Source: a virus
IMG/VR virus record: IMGVR_UViG_3300043410_001254
Span: 1-45,634 of that record
Length of the DNA: 45,634 bases
Direction: 5' to 3' (one strand)
In this document: positions 31,580 through 38,708 of the stretch, piece by piece
Position numbering within the stretch: position 1 is the stretch's first letter
Layout of the letters: every line of letters starts with the position of its first letter
Translations under genes and position numbers: made by a program
Notes under the pieces: generated by a model
The model's database searches: none
Seen by the model: only the letters and a program-made list of their open reading frames with translations
Told to the model about the DNA's origin: nothing

Positions 31580-31884
31580 TTGTAGAGTACGCCTAATTTG
31601 TCGCAAGCGTACATCTTTAATTCATGGTCACAGTCAAAGTAGTAGCCACGCTCAATCATATCTAGCGTGTACCACTTGTTGAACATGAATGCTAGAATTA
31701 GTTGAACGAACGGAATCAGTGGACCACTAAGCACAAAGATGATAAAGTGATACAGAGCATAGCGGTAGTGTCCGCGAAGCAGTGGTACGAAAAAACCGAA
31801 GAAGAGATAGGTCCATGAGAAGCCGACGAAGCCGTCCTTGTAGATGCCATTCCTAGTGTGACGCATTTGTACGGTGATTGCCAT
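31576..31884 (-). CDS. DUF2628-like membrane protein
   Basis: 102 residues, two to three hydrophobic segments. FVGFSWTYLFFGFFVPLLRG resembles the FSWxxxFFGxxxxxxRGD motif of DUF2628-like phage and bacterial proteins; YTLDMIERGYYF follows. First gene of the long minus-strand operon, behind a perfect promoter. AAAAGGAATTCT precedes the ATG. Function unknown. Confidence 0.75.
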   Translation of the reverse strand: MAITVQMRHTRNGIYKDGFVGFSWTYLFFGFFVPLLRGHYRYALYHFIIFVLSGPLIPFVQLILAFMFNKWYTLDMIERGYYFDCDHELKMYACDKLGVLYK

Positions 31885-31908
31885 AGAATTCCTTTTAAGT
31901 ATATGTAT

Positions 31909-31937
31909 ATTATAGCAGGAAGGTGATTTATTGTCAA
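31909..31937 (-). promoter_or_regulatory. Sigma70-type early promoter of the 31.9-26.8 kb operon
   Basis: TTGACA (31937-31932), 17-base spacer ATAAATCACCTTCCTGC, TATAAT (31914-31909). All following genes down to 26825 overlap or nearly touch. Confidence 0.9.
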
Positions 31938-31938
31938 A

Positions 31939-32394
31939 TTATTCGTCGTGGGAGAACCATCTGGCCTTAATCTGACGCAGAATCTCAATAACTTCCTCAT
32001 CAGTCAACTCATGGTCCATAGTCTCGTCTAGAGAATTGATTGACCACTCGTCATTCTCAACATCATACCAGGCATAGACACACACCTCATCGGCTGGTCG
32101 GTGAATCAAACACCATGGAGACAATTCGTGAGGTGGGAACTCAAAGTCTTCGGTGCCGCTATCACGGTGAATAAACACGCAATAAGATTCCATGTTCTTA
32201 TTACCACGCTCCACATAGCGATACTCACCGTTCTCGTCTTCGTCTTCTAGGTCACCGTGACCATCAAATATGATTTTGACTGCGGGAATATCACTAATGT
32301 CTTCACCAATCTCTAGGTTATCACGGTCGATCCATGCTACATCTAGTAGCGATTGAACTACCTCATAGTACAAGTCGTAATCTAGTTCTTCCAT
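31939..32394 (-). CDS. Acidic unknown protein
   Basis: 151 residues from the ATG at 32394, which overlaps the stop of the MaoC gene (TAATG). Very acidic, with HGDLEDEDENGEYRYV in the middle and a helical end (LTDEEVIEILRQIKARW). No motif recognised. Last gene of the ClpP operon. Confidence 0.7.
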   Translation of the reverse strand: MEELDYDLYYEVVQSLLDVAWIDRDNLEIGEDISDIPAVKIIFDGHGDLEDEDENGEYRYVERGNKNMESYCVFIHRDSGTEDFEFPPHELSPWCLIHRPADEVCVYAWYDVENDEWSINSLDETMDHELTDEEVIEILRQIKARWFSHDE

Positions 32395-32813
32395 TATTTC
32401 ACCCAATGAGTTATAAATTCAGCAACAACTGCTGGCTTCTCCACACCTTCAATCTCAACTGTAAATTCAAAGTGAATGTTAGTGCCCGAACCCTTGTCTT
32501 CAATATCAAGTAGTTTGATGTGAGCACGAACACGACTATCGACAGGAATTGGTGACATAAATCGCACCCGATTGTATCCATAGTTTAGTGTGCGTGACGG
32601 ACGAGCGAGTGGTAGTTGTGGCTTCAATGAACGCAACCATTGGGGAAAGAATCCCACAATCATTAGTGCGTGTGCTAATGTCTTACCACCCGTCTTCTCG
32701 ATATCCACATGGATCCATTGATTGTCGCCAGTTAATTCGGCGAACCCGTTAATCATGTCCTGAGTGATTGTTCGCCAGTCGCTTGTGCCGACCATATCGC
32801 CTTTATTCAACAT
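32394..32813 (-). CDS. MaoC/NodN-type hotdog hydratase
   Basis: 139 residues, one hotdog domain. The family's catalytic pair is present as D30 and H35 in FAELTGDNQWIHVD, and TLAHALMIVGFFP matches the hydratase helix. Members add water to trans-2-enoyl-CoA to give (R)-3-hydroxyacyl-CoA. It sits in the ClpP operon, overlapping the small membrane gene upstream. The product would suit the FabG-like dehydrogenase at 36264; whether they share a pathway is inference. Confidence 0.85.
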   Translation of the reverse strand: MLNKGDMVGTSDWRTITQDMINGFAELTGDNQWIHVDIEKTGGKTLAHALMIVGFFPQWLRSLKPQLPLARPSRTLNYGYNRVRFMSPIPVDSRVRAHIKLLDIEDKGSGTNIHFEFTVEIEGVEKPAVVAEFITHWVK

Positions 32814-32988
32814 CTTTTTCTTTCTTTAATGCTCGGTTAATAAGCAAAAATATTAGCACACTTTCAATTATGAACCATGTGACTAGTCCAACAGTGAGAC
32901 TGGCAGTCTTACTACCCGCTATCATACCAATCAATACTGAAAAGGCTAATATGAGTATCAGTGTCTGCCAGAAATCACGGCCGCTCAT
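32803..32988 (-). CDS. Small membrane protein (61 aa)
   Basis: Two hydrophobic segments (FWQTLILILAFSVLIGMIAG and LVTWFIIESVLIFLLI) and a basic/acidic tail. The ATG at 32988 follows the ClpP stop by one base with GGAGAGAG ahead. Function unknown; position suggests a link to the protease. Confidence 0.7.
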   Translation of the reverse strand: MSGRDFWQTLILILAFSVLIGMIAGSKTASLTVGLVTWFIIESVLIFLLINRALKKEKDVE

Positions 32989-32989
32989 A

Positions 32990-33610
32990 TCACTCTCTCC
33001 GCTCAATCACGCGGTCAGCCAAGCCCCACTGAACTGCTTCTTCGGCTGATAGGAATGTGTCGAACTTCATAGCTGAGAACATTTCTTCGTAGGTTTTACC
33101 GGCAGTGTTGTGCTTGACATACAACTTGGTAAGTACTTCATTGACACGCTGAGATTCTTCAAACGAACGCTTAGCATCTTCGAATTGTAGTTCTTGTACA
33201 TGAACGCTACCCTTGGTGCCGGGCGTACCAGAACTAACACGGTGAATCATAGTACGACTCTGTGGCAGTACCAAACGCTTACCGGCAGTGCCAGCTTGTG
33301 CCAAGAATGAGCCCATAGAACACGCTTGACCCATAACGATAGTTGATACATCACACTTGATGAACTGCATGGTATCATAGATTGATAGACCAGCACTAAC
33401 ACTACCACCAGGTGAGTTAATGTAGAAGTTGATATCCTTATCCGGATTCTCGGCCTCTAAGAATAGCAACTGTGCTACGATAACAGATGCCGAACGCTCG
33501 TTAACATCATCATGTAGCATAACTACACGGTCACGAAGTAGACGGGAATAAATGTCGTAAGAACGCTCACCTTTAGAGGTTTGCTCGACTACCATTGGGA
33601 TTAAACTCAT
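32990..33610 (-). CDS. clpP: ClpP protease subunit, copy 1
   Basis: 206 residues, the usual ClpP length. The serine-protease triad is complete: Ser in [14 protein letters not shown], His in [10 protein letters not shown], Asp in [38 protein letters not shown] forms the oxyanion and active-site strand. ClpP forms a 14-subunit chamber fed by ClpX or ClpA. The ATG overlaps the stop of the second ClpP gene (ATGA), so the two subunits are made together and may form mixed rings. Confidence 0.95.
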   Translation of the reverse strand: MSLIPMVVEQTSKGERSYDIYSRLLRDRVVMLHDDVNERSASVIVAQLLFLEAENPDKDINFYINSPGGSVSAGLSIYDTMQFIKCDVSTIVMGQACSMGSFLAQAGTAGKRLVLPQSRTMIHRVSSGTPGTKGSVHVQELQFEDAKRSFEESQRVNEVLTKLYVKHNTAGKTYEEMFSAMKFDTFLSAEEAVQWGLADRVIERRE

Positions 33611-34230
33611 TTTACTTTCACTTTCTTTGCGGTTGGTTTTTGGGTTTGTGGTTGATTAGGATACGCAATCTTATCACAGATGCCTAGTTTGAGTGCTTCG
33701 TTAGCATCTAGCCAACGGTCTTGCGCGGGTAGTAAGAACTCTTTGATTTTAGCATCGCTTAGATGCGTACAGCTACGATAGTGTTCGAGCATACGCTTTT
33801 GTGTTAGGTCATACTCACGCACTGTTGCGAATAGTTCGTGCGCTTTGCCCTCGTTTGCCCATGAGAACTGATGAGAGAGAATAGATGTGTTCGGTGTCAA
33901 TACACGACGACCTTTAGTGCCGGTCATAAAGATTAGTAAGCCACTTGATGCGATTTGACCTAGGCCGACCGTTTTGATTGGGATGTTGCTTGAACGCATC
34001 ACATCGATAAGAGCGAATGCTGAGGCTAATTCACCACCCTCACTACAAATCATTAACAGTAACTCTTGCTTACGTTCGGCAACTGGTACTACATAGTTTT
34101 GTTCAAGGATCCATTCGATGACAGGCGCAATACTATCCGCATCAACTTCGTCCATGAATACATACATACCACAGTCTTGTAGTGATGGCAGACCGCCGCC
34201 ACCCTTATCGCCAATATCGTCACTTGCCAT
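33607..34230 (-). CDS. ClpP-like protease subunit, copy 2
   Basis: 207 residues from the ATG at 34230 (AAGGACACCT before it). Diverged ClpP fold: [18 protein letters not shown], Ser in [14 protein letters not shown], His in [10 protein letters not shown], and Asp in [13 protein letters not shown], so the triad seems intact. The C-terminus is a Lys/Pro/Gln tail. The frame is open to 34314; an ATG at 34251 lies seven bases after the promoter -10 element and would be leaderless. Being so unlike copy 1, it may give a hetero-oligomer with altered docking or specificity. Confidence 0.9.
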   Translation of the reverse strand: MASDDIGDKGGGGLPSLQDCGMYVFMDEVDADSIAPVIEWILEQNYVVPVAERKQELLLMICSEGGELASAFALIDVMRSSNIPIKTVGLGQIASSGLLIFMTGTKGRRVLTPNTSILSHQFSWANEGKAHELFATVREYDLTQKRMLEHYRSCTHLSDAKIKEFLLPAQDRWLDANEALKLGICDKIAYPNQPQTQKPTAKKVKVK

Positions 34231-34258
34231 AGGTGTCCTTGTTTTAGTCATAGAGTCT

Positions 34259-34287
34259 ATTATACACGAGACAGAATGAAAACACAA
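34259..34287 (-). promoter_or_regulatory. Promoter of the ClpP operon
   Basis: TTGTGT (34287-34282), 17-base spacer, TATAAT (34264-34259), seven bases before an in-frame ATG (34251). The -35 is weak. Confidence 0.65.
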
Positions 34288-34324
34288 GTCTTTTTGGAGA
34301 AATATTTTGACCAAATGCGAGGGG

Positions 34325-34332
34325 TCTAAATA
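34325..34332 (+). promoter_or_regulatory. Late-type promoter
   Basis: TCTAAATATTAC, about 30 bases before the ATG at 34362, with AAGGAGAAATAAA between. Confidence 0.6.
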
Positions 34333-34361
34333 TTACTAGTTCAACCTTAAGGAGAAATAAA

Positions 34362-34700
34362 ATGGAACTATTCATCGGAATCGCGGCTATCGTCATCATT
34401 GGCGCAGTCATCTATGTTCGCAACAATCGTGCGGAAGTGGAACGTGCTGAGGCAGCGGCATTTACTGCGGCGGGTGAGCCGCCAGCAACTGTTGTGGTGC
34501 CTGTCACCGAATCTGCAACTGTTGTGGTAGAAGGAGCTGGCGCAGTAACTATACCAGCTAAGTCAGCAAAGAAAAAGGCACCAGCAAAAAAGCCATCTGC
34601 CAAGAAAACTTCTACTACCCAAGCTACTAAGCCTAAAGCAACAAAAGCACCTGCTAAGCCACGTGCCAAGAAGCCAGCCGCTATTAAAGCTCCAAAGTAA
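34362..34700 (+). CDS. Membrane-anchored protein with histone-H1-like tail
   Basis: 112 residues. Residues 1-22 are a transmembrane segment (MELFIGIAAIVIIGAVIYV), then a short Val/Thr-rich part, then from ~66 a Lys/Ala/Pro/Thr tail (KSAKKKAPAKKPSAKKTS) like eukaryotic H1 and bacterial H1-like proteins. It could tether DNA to the membrane or be a virion protein. AAGGAGAAATAAA precedes the ATG; late promoter and a strong terminator frame it as a single-gene unit. Confidence 0.8.
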   Translation: MELFIGIAAIVIIGAVIYVRNNRAEVERAEAAAFTAAGEPPATVVVPVTESATVVVEGAGAVTIPAKSAKKKAPAKKPSAKKTSTTQATKPKATKAPAKPRAKKPAAIKAPK

Positions 34701-34718
34701 TTGGTTTAACCAATCAAT

Positions 34719-34746
34719 AAAAAACCGGCCTTTGTGCCGGTTTTTT
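34719..34746 (+). terminator. Strong Rho-independent terminator
   Basis: A-run, CCGGC stem with a CTTTGT loop, GCCGG, then six T. Next to it TTGGTTtaACCAA (34701-34713) forms another small hairpin. Confidence 0.9.
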
Positions 34747-34765
34747 ATTACATCATTACCATCAA

Positions 34766-34773
34766 AATAAATA
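34766..34773 (+). promoter_or_regulatory. Late promoter of the ligase-dehydrogenase-BKACE operon
   Basis: AATAAATAATC, seven bases before the ATG at 34781. No TTGACA-type promoter is seen upstream, and a strong terminator separates it from the previous gene, so this is the only visible promoter of the operon. The predicted leader is about two bases long. Confidence 0.7.
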
Positions 34774-34780
34774 ATCAACT

Positions 34781-36256
34781 ATGCTAAGAGAAGTAGACAA
34801 AGACTTAAAGTTCGAAGAGAACAAATTTAGGAATAAAGTTGCGATAATTGACTATCACGATAATCCTCTTGGTATACCGCGATCAATTACCTTCAGACAA
34901 CTATCATTTTATAATAGTTCTGTTGCTAGAAAATTACTATCATCTGGTTACAAAGAGGGAGATAGAATAGCAATCGTGGGCCTAAATTCATTTAAATTTG
35001 TAGCAGTGTATCTAGGTGCCAGATTAGCTGGAATGACTCCTGTGGTTATTAACCACAAGTTATCAAAATCACAAATAGAACATGTTATCAATCACAGTGA
35101 ATCAAAATTGGTATTTCATGATGATGAGTTCTTATCTTTACTGCCTGATTCTATAGACAAAGTTAACTTTAATAAATTTGATAGATGGGTTGAATTTAGA
35201 ACTGAAGTTATGAGATATGAATATGATGGTGAAAGGCTAGCTCTTATGCTCTATACTAGTGGTTCAACGGGTTCACCGAAATGTGTTGCTATAAAAACAA
35301 AAAACAGAATATGGGGTGTAAAAAGTTTAACTGGATATCCTGTCACCGCACGATCAATCCTAGCTCAACCATTAAGTCATATTAATGGATTAAATGCTCT
35401 TGAAGCTAGTCTAATGAATAAGTCTTCGATTGTTATTACTCCAAAATTTTCAGTTGAATCGTATCGACATGCCATTTTTGATAGTAACGTATCTCGTGTT
35501 GTTGCTATTCCTCCGATGATGGCCATGCTATTAGAGGATGAAAAAAATATGCATGATATGAAACATTCAAATGTCAAACTAGTCACTCTATCCGGGGCTC
35601 CTACTAGTGAAGGTTTGTATGATAGAATAGCAAAAGCTTTCCCTCAGGCGGTAGTTCGTGTTGCTTATGGTATGAGTGAGATAGGGCCTGGAGTATTTAC
35701 CATTCATAAGACACTACCTACACCTAAATTATCAGTCGGAATACAACGTGATGATCTTCAATACAAAATGATTGATGATGTCTTATGGATTAAAACTCCA
35801 GGATTATTCAGTGGGTATTACAAAGATTCAGAGAAAACACGTTCCGTGTACGATGACGATGGATTCTTCAACACCCGAGATAAATTTAGAATAGATGAAA
35901 ATGGATTCTACTTCTTTATTGGTCGTGCTGATGATATGTTTGTTAGTGGTGGTGAGAATATCTATCCTGGCGAGGTGGAGGAGATTCTTAACAGTCATCC
36001 ATGTGTTAGAGAATCTTGTGTTATTAGTTTAGAAGATGACATCAAAGGCACAAAGGCATATGCTTTTGTCATTATGGATGGCGAAGCAACGGAAAAGGAA
36101 ATCATGGATTACTATGCCACACATGGACCAGCCTATCAAATTCCTCGTAGAATCTGGCCACTCGAAAGATTTCCACTAACACACATTAGTAAAGTAGATA
36201 AGCGAGAGTTAGTTGAACTCGCTAAAAAATTATTAGAAGACTCAGAGGAACAATAA
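34781..36256 (+). CDS. AMP-forming acid/acyl-CoA ligase
   Basis: 491 residues, full-length ANL-superfamily adenylating enzyme. Motifs in order: LMLYTSGSTGSPK (P-loop, ~156), RVAYGMSEIGPG (A5), FFNTRDKFRI (the usual TGD is TRD; Asp kept), FFIGRADDMFVSGGENIYPGEVE (hinge), and HISKVDKREL with the catalytic Lys near the end. It should activate a carboxylic acid with ATP and transfer it to CoA or another thiol. A/T-rich compared with its neighbours, suggesting acquisition. First gene of a three-gene late operon. Confidence 0.9.
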   Translation: MLREVDKDLKFEENKFRNKVAIIDYHDNPLGIPRSITFRQLSFYNSSVARKLLSSGYKEGDRIAIVGLNSFKFVAVYLGARLAGMTPVVINHKLSKSQIEHVINHSESKLVFHDDEFLSLLPDSIDKVNFNKFDRWVEFRTEVMRYEYDGERLALMLYTSGSTGSPKCVAIKTKNRIWGVKSLTGYPVTARSILAQPLSHINGLNALEASLMNKSSIVITPKFSVESYRHAIFDSNVSRVVAIPPMMAMLLEDEKNMHDMKHSNVKLVTLSGAPTSEGLYDRIAKAFPQAVVRVAYGMSEIGPGVFTIHKTLPTPKLSVGIQRDDLQYKMIDDVLWIKTPGLFSGYYKDSEKTRSVYDDDGFFNTRDKFRIDENGFYFFIGRADDMFVSGGENIYPGEVEEILNSHPCVRESCVISLEDDIKGTKAYAFVIMDGEATEKEIMDYYATHGPAYQIPRRIWPLERFPLTHISKVDKRELVELAKKLLEDSEEQ

Positions 36257-36263
36257 GTAAGAT

Positions 36264-37025
36264 ATGAATACTTTCTCAAGACTACAAAATTTAAGCGGTA
36301 AAGCGGCTGTCATCACTGGTGTCGCGGGGCAAGTTGGCTTTGCTACGGCTATTAGATTGGCCGAACAGCAATGTAGAATAATTGGTATTGTTAGAAGCAA
36401 AGAGCAAGAAGCAATAGACAGATTTACTACATTACCAAATCAACACCTTAACCATCAGGTACTTGTTGCTGATGTGACTGACTCTAGTACACTAGAAGCG
36501 ATTCGTAGTAAAATAGATCGCTGTGATATTCTAGTGAATAGTGCTGGTATCACCAAGAATATCTTTCCTGAATTCACAGATCAGCTAACAGATGAGATTT
36601 TCGATTCAATCGTTACTACTAACTTACGAGGTACATGGGCATGTATTCGAACATTCTTGCCTCTACTTCGTGCTACAGGCGACGGGTTGATTGTAAATGT
36701 ATCGAGTACATCTGCCGAACGTAGTGGCAGAGGTAACGTAGCATATGCCGCTTCTAAGGGTGGGGTGAATATCATGACAAAGACATTGAGTCGAGTACTT
36801 GCTCCAGATGGCGTTCGCATCGTCGCGGTGGCTCCAGGATTTCTAGAGGAATCTACAAGCGGCGTTCAGAAGAGTAAAGCAATGACTGAGAAACAAGCGG
36901 CGAGTGTACCGATTGGCCGTATTGGGTATGGCGATGACATCGCTAGTACAATAGAAGCTCTATGTACCCATATTCGTTATGCTAACGGGAGCATTATTTT
37001 AGTTGATGGAGGCAGAACAGTATGA
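36264..37025 (+). CDS. Short-chain dehydrogenase/reductase (FabG-like)
   Basis: 253 residues, classical SDR. Nucleotide-binding TGVAGQVG near residue 18, NSAGITKN, catalytic Ser in IVNVSSTSAE, and YAASKGG with the catalytic Tyr and Lys near 160; the end ANGSIILVDGG is typical of FabG relatives. It should interconvert a 3-hydroxy and 3-keto acyl group using NAD(P). It starts seven bases after the ligase and ends in an ATGA overlap with BKACE. Confidence 0.9.
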   Translation: MNTFSRLQNLSGKAAVITGVAGQVGFATAIRLAEQQCRIIGIVRSKEQEAIDRFTTLPNQHLNHQVLVADVTDSSTLEAIRSKIDRCDILVNSAGITKNIFPEFTDQLTDEIFDSIVTTNLRGTWACIRTFLPLLRATGDGLIVNVSSTSAERSGRGNVAYAASKGGVNIMTKTLSRVLAPDGVRIVAVAPGFLEESTSGVQKSKAMTEKQAASVPIGRIGYGDDIASTIEALCTHIRYANGSIILVDGGRTV

Positions 37026-37888
37026 AGACGATTCTTACTTGCGCTATTACAGGCGCCGGAACTACTCCAGAACAAACACCATATCTACCAATTACACCAC
37101 AGCAAATAGCGCAATCGGCATTAGAGGCTGCCGATGCTGGCGCAGCCGTTGTACACATTCACGTTAGAGACTTAGTAACAGGTAGACCATCTATGAATTT
37201 GGACTACTACAAAGAAACCTTAGATATTATCAAGGCTAAGAACACTGATGTGCTAATCAACCTAACAACTGGTCCGGGCAGTACCGGTCCTGCTGATGTT
37301 GTATTTGGTAACAAGTATCCTAACTTTCAACCAGCTGAGAATCGTACTCGTCATGTCGTAGCACTTAAACCTGATATCTGTTCACTAGATTTGAATACAA
37401 TGAATCGTGGACCTAAGCAGATTACAGTAAACACTATTGATACTTGTCGTCAGATGATTAAGCTAGTTCAGGCAGCTGGAGTTAAGCCTGAACTGGAAAT
37501 CTTTGATAGTGGTGATATGGCTATTGCTAAAATGTTTATTGAAGATGGTACACTTACTGGCACCCCTCTATGGCAAATTGCTACTGGTGTTAAATGGGGC
37601 TGGATAGGCACACCTGGTACCCTAGAGTACGCTAAGTCATTACTGCCTCGTGATGCTATTTGGTATGCGTTCGGCACAGGTGCGGCCGAAATGCCATTCG
37701 TTGCCCTATCTACAATCAGTGGCGGTCATGCTCGTGTAGGTTTAGAAGACAATATTTACTTAGAGAAGGGTGTATTAGCAAAGACTAACGCCGAGTTAGT
37801 AGGAAAGGCAGTACGAATTATAAGAGAACTGGGTAATGAACCGGCCACTCCTAGTGAAGCAAGACAAATATTACAGTTGGGCAAATAA
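37022..37888 (+). CDS. Beta-keto acid cleavage enzyme (BKACE, DUF849)
   Basis: 288 residues, full length for the family. Zinc ligands H45 and H47 lie in VVHIHVRD, followed by INLTTGPG, ELEIFDSGDM and the C-terminal GLEDNIYL with the third-ligand Glu. BKACEs condense a beta-keto acid with acetyl-CoA and split it into acetoacetate and a new acyl-CoA; the first known case is 3-keto-5-aminohexanoate in lysine fermentation. The dehydrogenase before it could make the keto acid, and the ligase could handle the CoA ester. Last gene of the operon, followed by a hairpin terminator. Confidence 0.92.
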   Translation: MKTILTCAITGAGTTPEQTPYLPITPQQIAQSALEAADAGAAVVHIHVRDLVTGRPSMNLDYYKETLDIIKAKNTDVLINLTTGPGSTGPADVVFGNKYPNFQPAENRTRHVVALKPDICSLDLNTMNRGPKQITVNTIDTCRQMIKLVQAAGVKPELEIFDSGDMAIAKMFIEDGTLTGTPLWQIATGVKWGWIGTPGTLEYAKSLLPRDAIWYAFGTGAAEMPFVALSTISGGHARVGLEDNIYLEKGVLAKTNAELVGKAVRIIRELGNEPATPSEARQILQLGK

Positions 37889-37890
37889 AT

Positions 37891-37910
37891 AAGGGACCGC
37901 AAGGTCCCTT
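37891..37910. terminator. Hairpin terminator between convergent genes
   Basis: AAGGGACC-gcaa-GGTCCCTT, stem like that at 632-649. It lies between BKACE and the end of clpS and may serve both strands. Confidence 0.7.
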
Positions 37911-37930
37911 ATCGTTGTCTCCTCGAACTA

Positions 37931-38230
37931 TTATTCAGATTCGATTTTTACTTTTAGTGGATAGCCTTGATTCTGGGCATCAAGTGTTACCTCAATACCC
38001 TTCTGCTCGGCAATCTCGTGAGGTAGTACGGCCACAACAGCACTACCACTTACATGAATCTCCTGTGTAATATCGATAGCACTAGATTCAGTGTGGTCGA
38101 AATAGTCTACCAGGCTACTGACAACGAAATCCATCGTTGTTACATCATCATTTAGATAGATGACTTTGTACATCTTTGGATTACGAAGTTTTAAATTTGG
38201 TTTGATTGTTACTTTTGTTGCTGTGGACAT
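37931..38230 (-). CDS. clpS: ClpS N-end-rule adaptor
   Basis: 99 residues. Core matches ClpS: MYKVIYLNDDVTTMDFVV with the NDD and Met that hold the N-terminal residue of the substrate, EIHVSGSAVVAVL with the pocket His, HEIAEQKG, and GYPLKVKIE. In bacteria ClpS brings proteins with bulky N-terminal residues to ClpA. No ClpA is encoded here, so it may serve the host ClpAP or bind the viral ClpX. GGAGGAAGT precedes the ATG; the promoter is a perfect early one overlapping a late-type element. Confidence 0.92.
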   Translation of the reverse strand: MSTATKVTIKPNLKLRNPKMYKVIYLNDDVTTMDFVVSSLVDYFDHTESSAIDITQEIHVSGSAVVAVLPHEIAEQKGIEVTLDAQNQGYPLKVKIESE

Positions 38231-38252
38231 ACTTCCTCCATTGTTATAATAA

Positions 38253-38286
38253 TATTTATTATACTATCAATTAAACTTGATGTCAA
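38253..38286 (-). promoter_or_regulatory. Overlapping early and late promoters of clpS
   Basis: TTGACA (38286-38281), 17-base spacer, TATAAT (38263-38258); the -10 runs into AATAAATA (38260-38253), a late-type element. The -35 lies in the last codons of hsp20. Confidence 0.75.
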
Positions 38287-38707
38287 TGCTCTTTGGAGCA
38301 TGACTTTCCGGAACAATTCGCTTGAGGCCGATACTGAGTATGCCGTTCTCGACTTTTGCTCCTTGAACTTCCACATGCTCAGCAAGAGTGAATTCCTTTT
38401 TAAAAGAACGATCACTAATGCCTTTGTGTAGATATTCAACTGGCACATCGAGTTGTGGTTTCTCGCCGGTAATGGTCAAGATGTTGCGGGCAACTTCAAT
38501 GCCAACCTCACCTTCGCCAAAACCAGAGACTGCTAACTGAATCACAAAGTCATCCTCGTCTAACTTAATAATGTTATATGGAGGATAGTTTGTCTGTTGT
38601 GACTCAGTTATACGCATCAATTCAGCCATCATGCCATCGAAGCCGATACCGAACTTGTGTACGGTAGGGATATCAAGTGCTCTGAGAGTTAGTGTACGAC
38701 CGGTCAT
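38267..38707 (-). CDS. Small heat-shock protein (Hsp20/IbpA type)
   Basis: 146 residues from the ATG at 38707; AAGGAGG at the end of dnaK serves as ribosome-binding site. Alpha-crystallin domain ~35-130: NYPPYNIIKLDEDDFVIQLA, ERS-type RSFKKEFTLAEHVEVQGA, ENGILSIGLKR, and a C-terminal PKSIDIKF with the IxI motif. It holds unfolded proteins for DnaK. Directly behind dnaK in the same transcript, an arrangement that suits joint action. Confidence 0.92.
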   Translation of the reverse strand: MTGRTLTLRALDIPTVHKFGIGFDGMMAELMRITESQQTNYPPYNIIKLDEDDFVIQLAVSGFGEGEVGIEVARNILTITGEKPQLDVPVEYLHKGISDRSFKKEFTLAEHVEVQGAKVENGILSIGLKRIVPESHAPKSIDIKFN

Positions 38708-38708
38708 C

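Noticed and set aside
34230-34314. Upstream extension of the second ClpP
   Set aside because: The first 21 residues from the 34314 start lie upstream of, or within, the -35 to -10 region; 34230 has a good ribosome-binding site.
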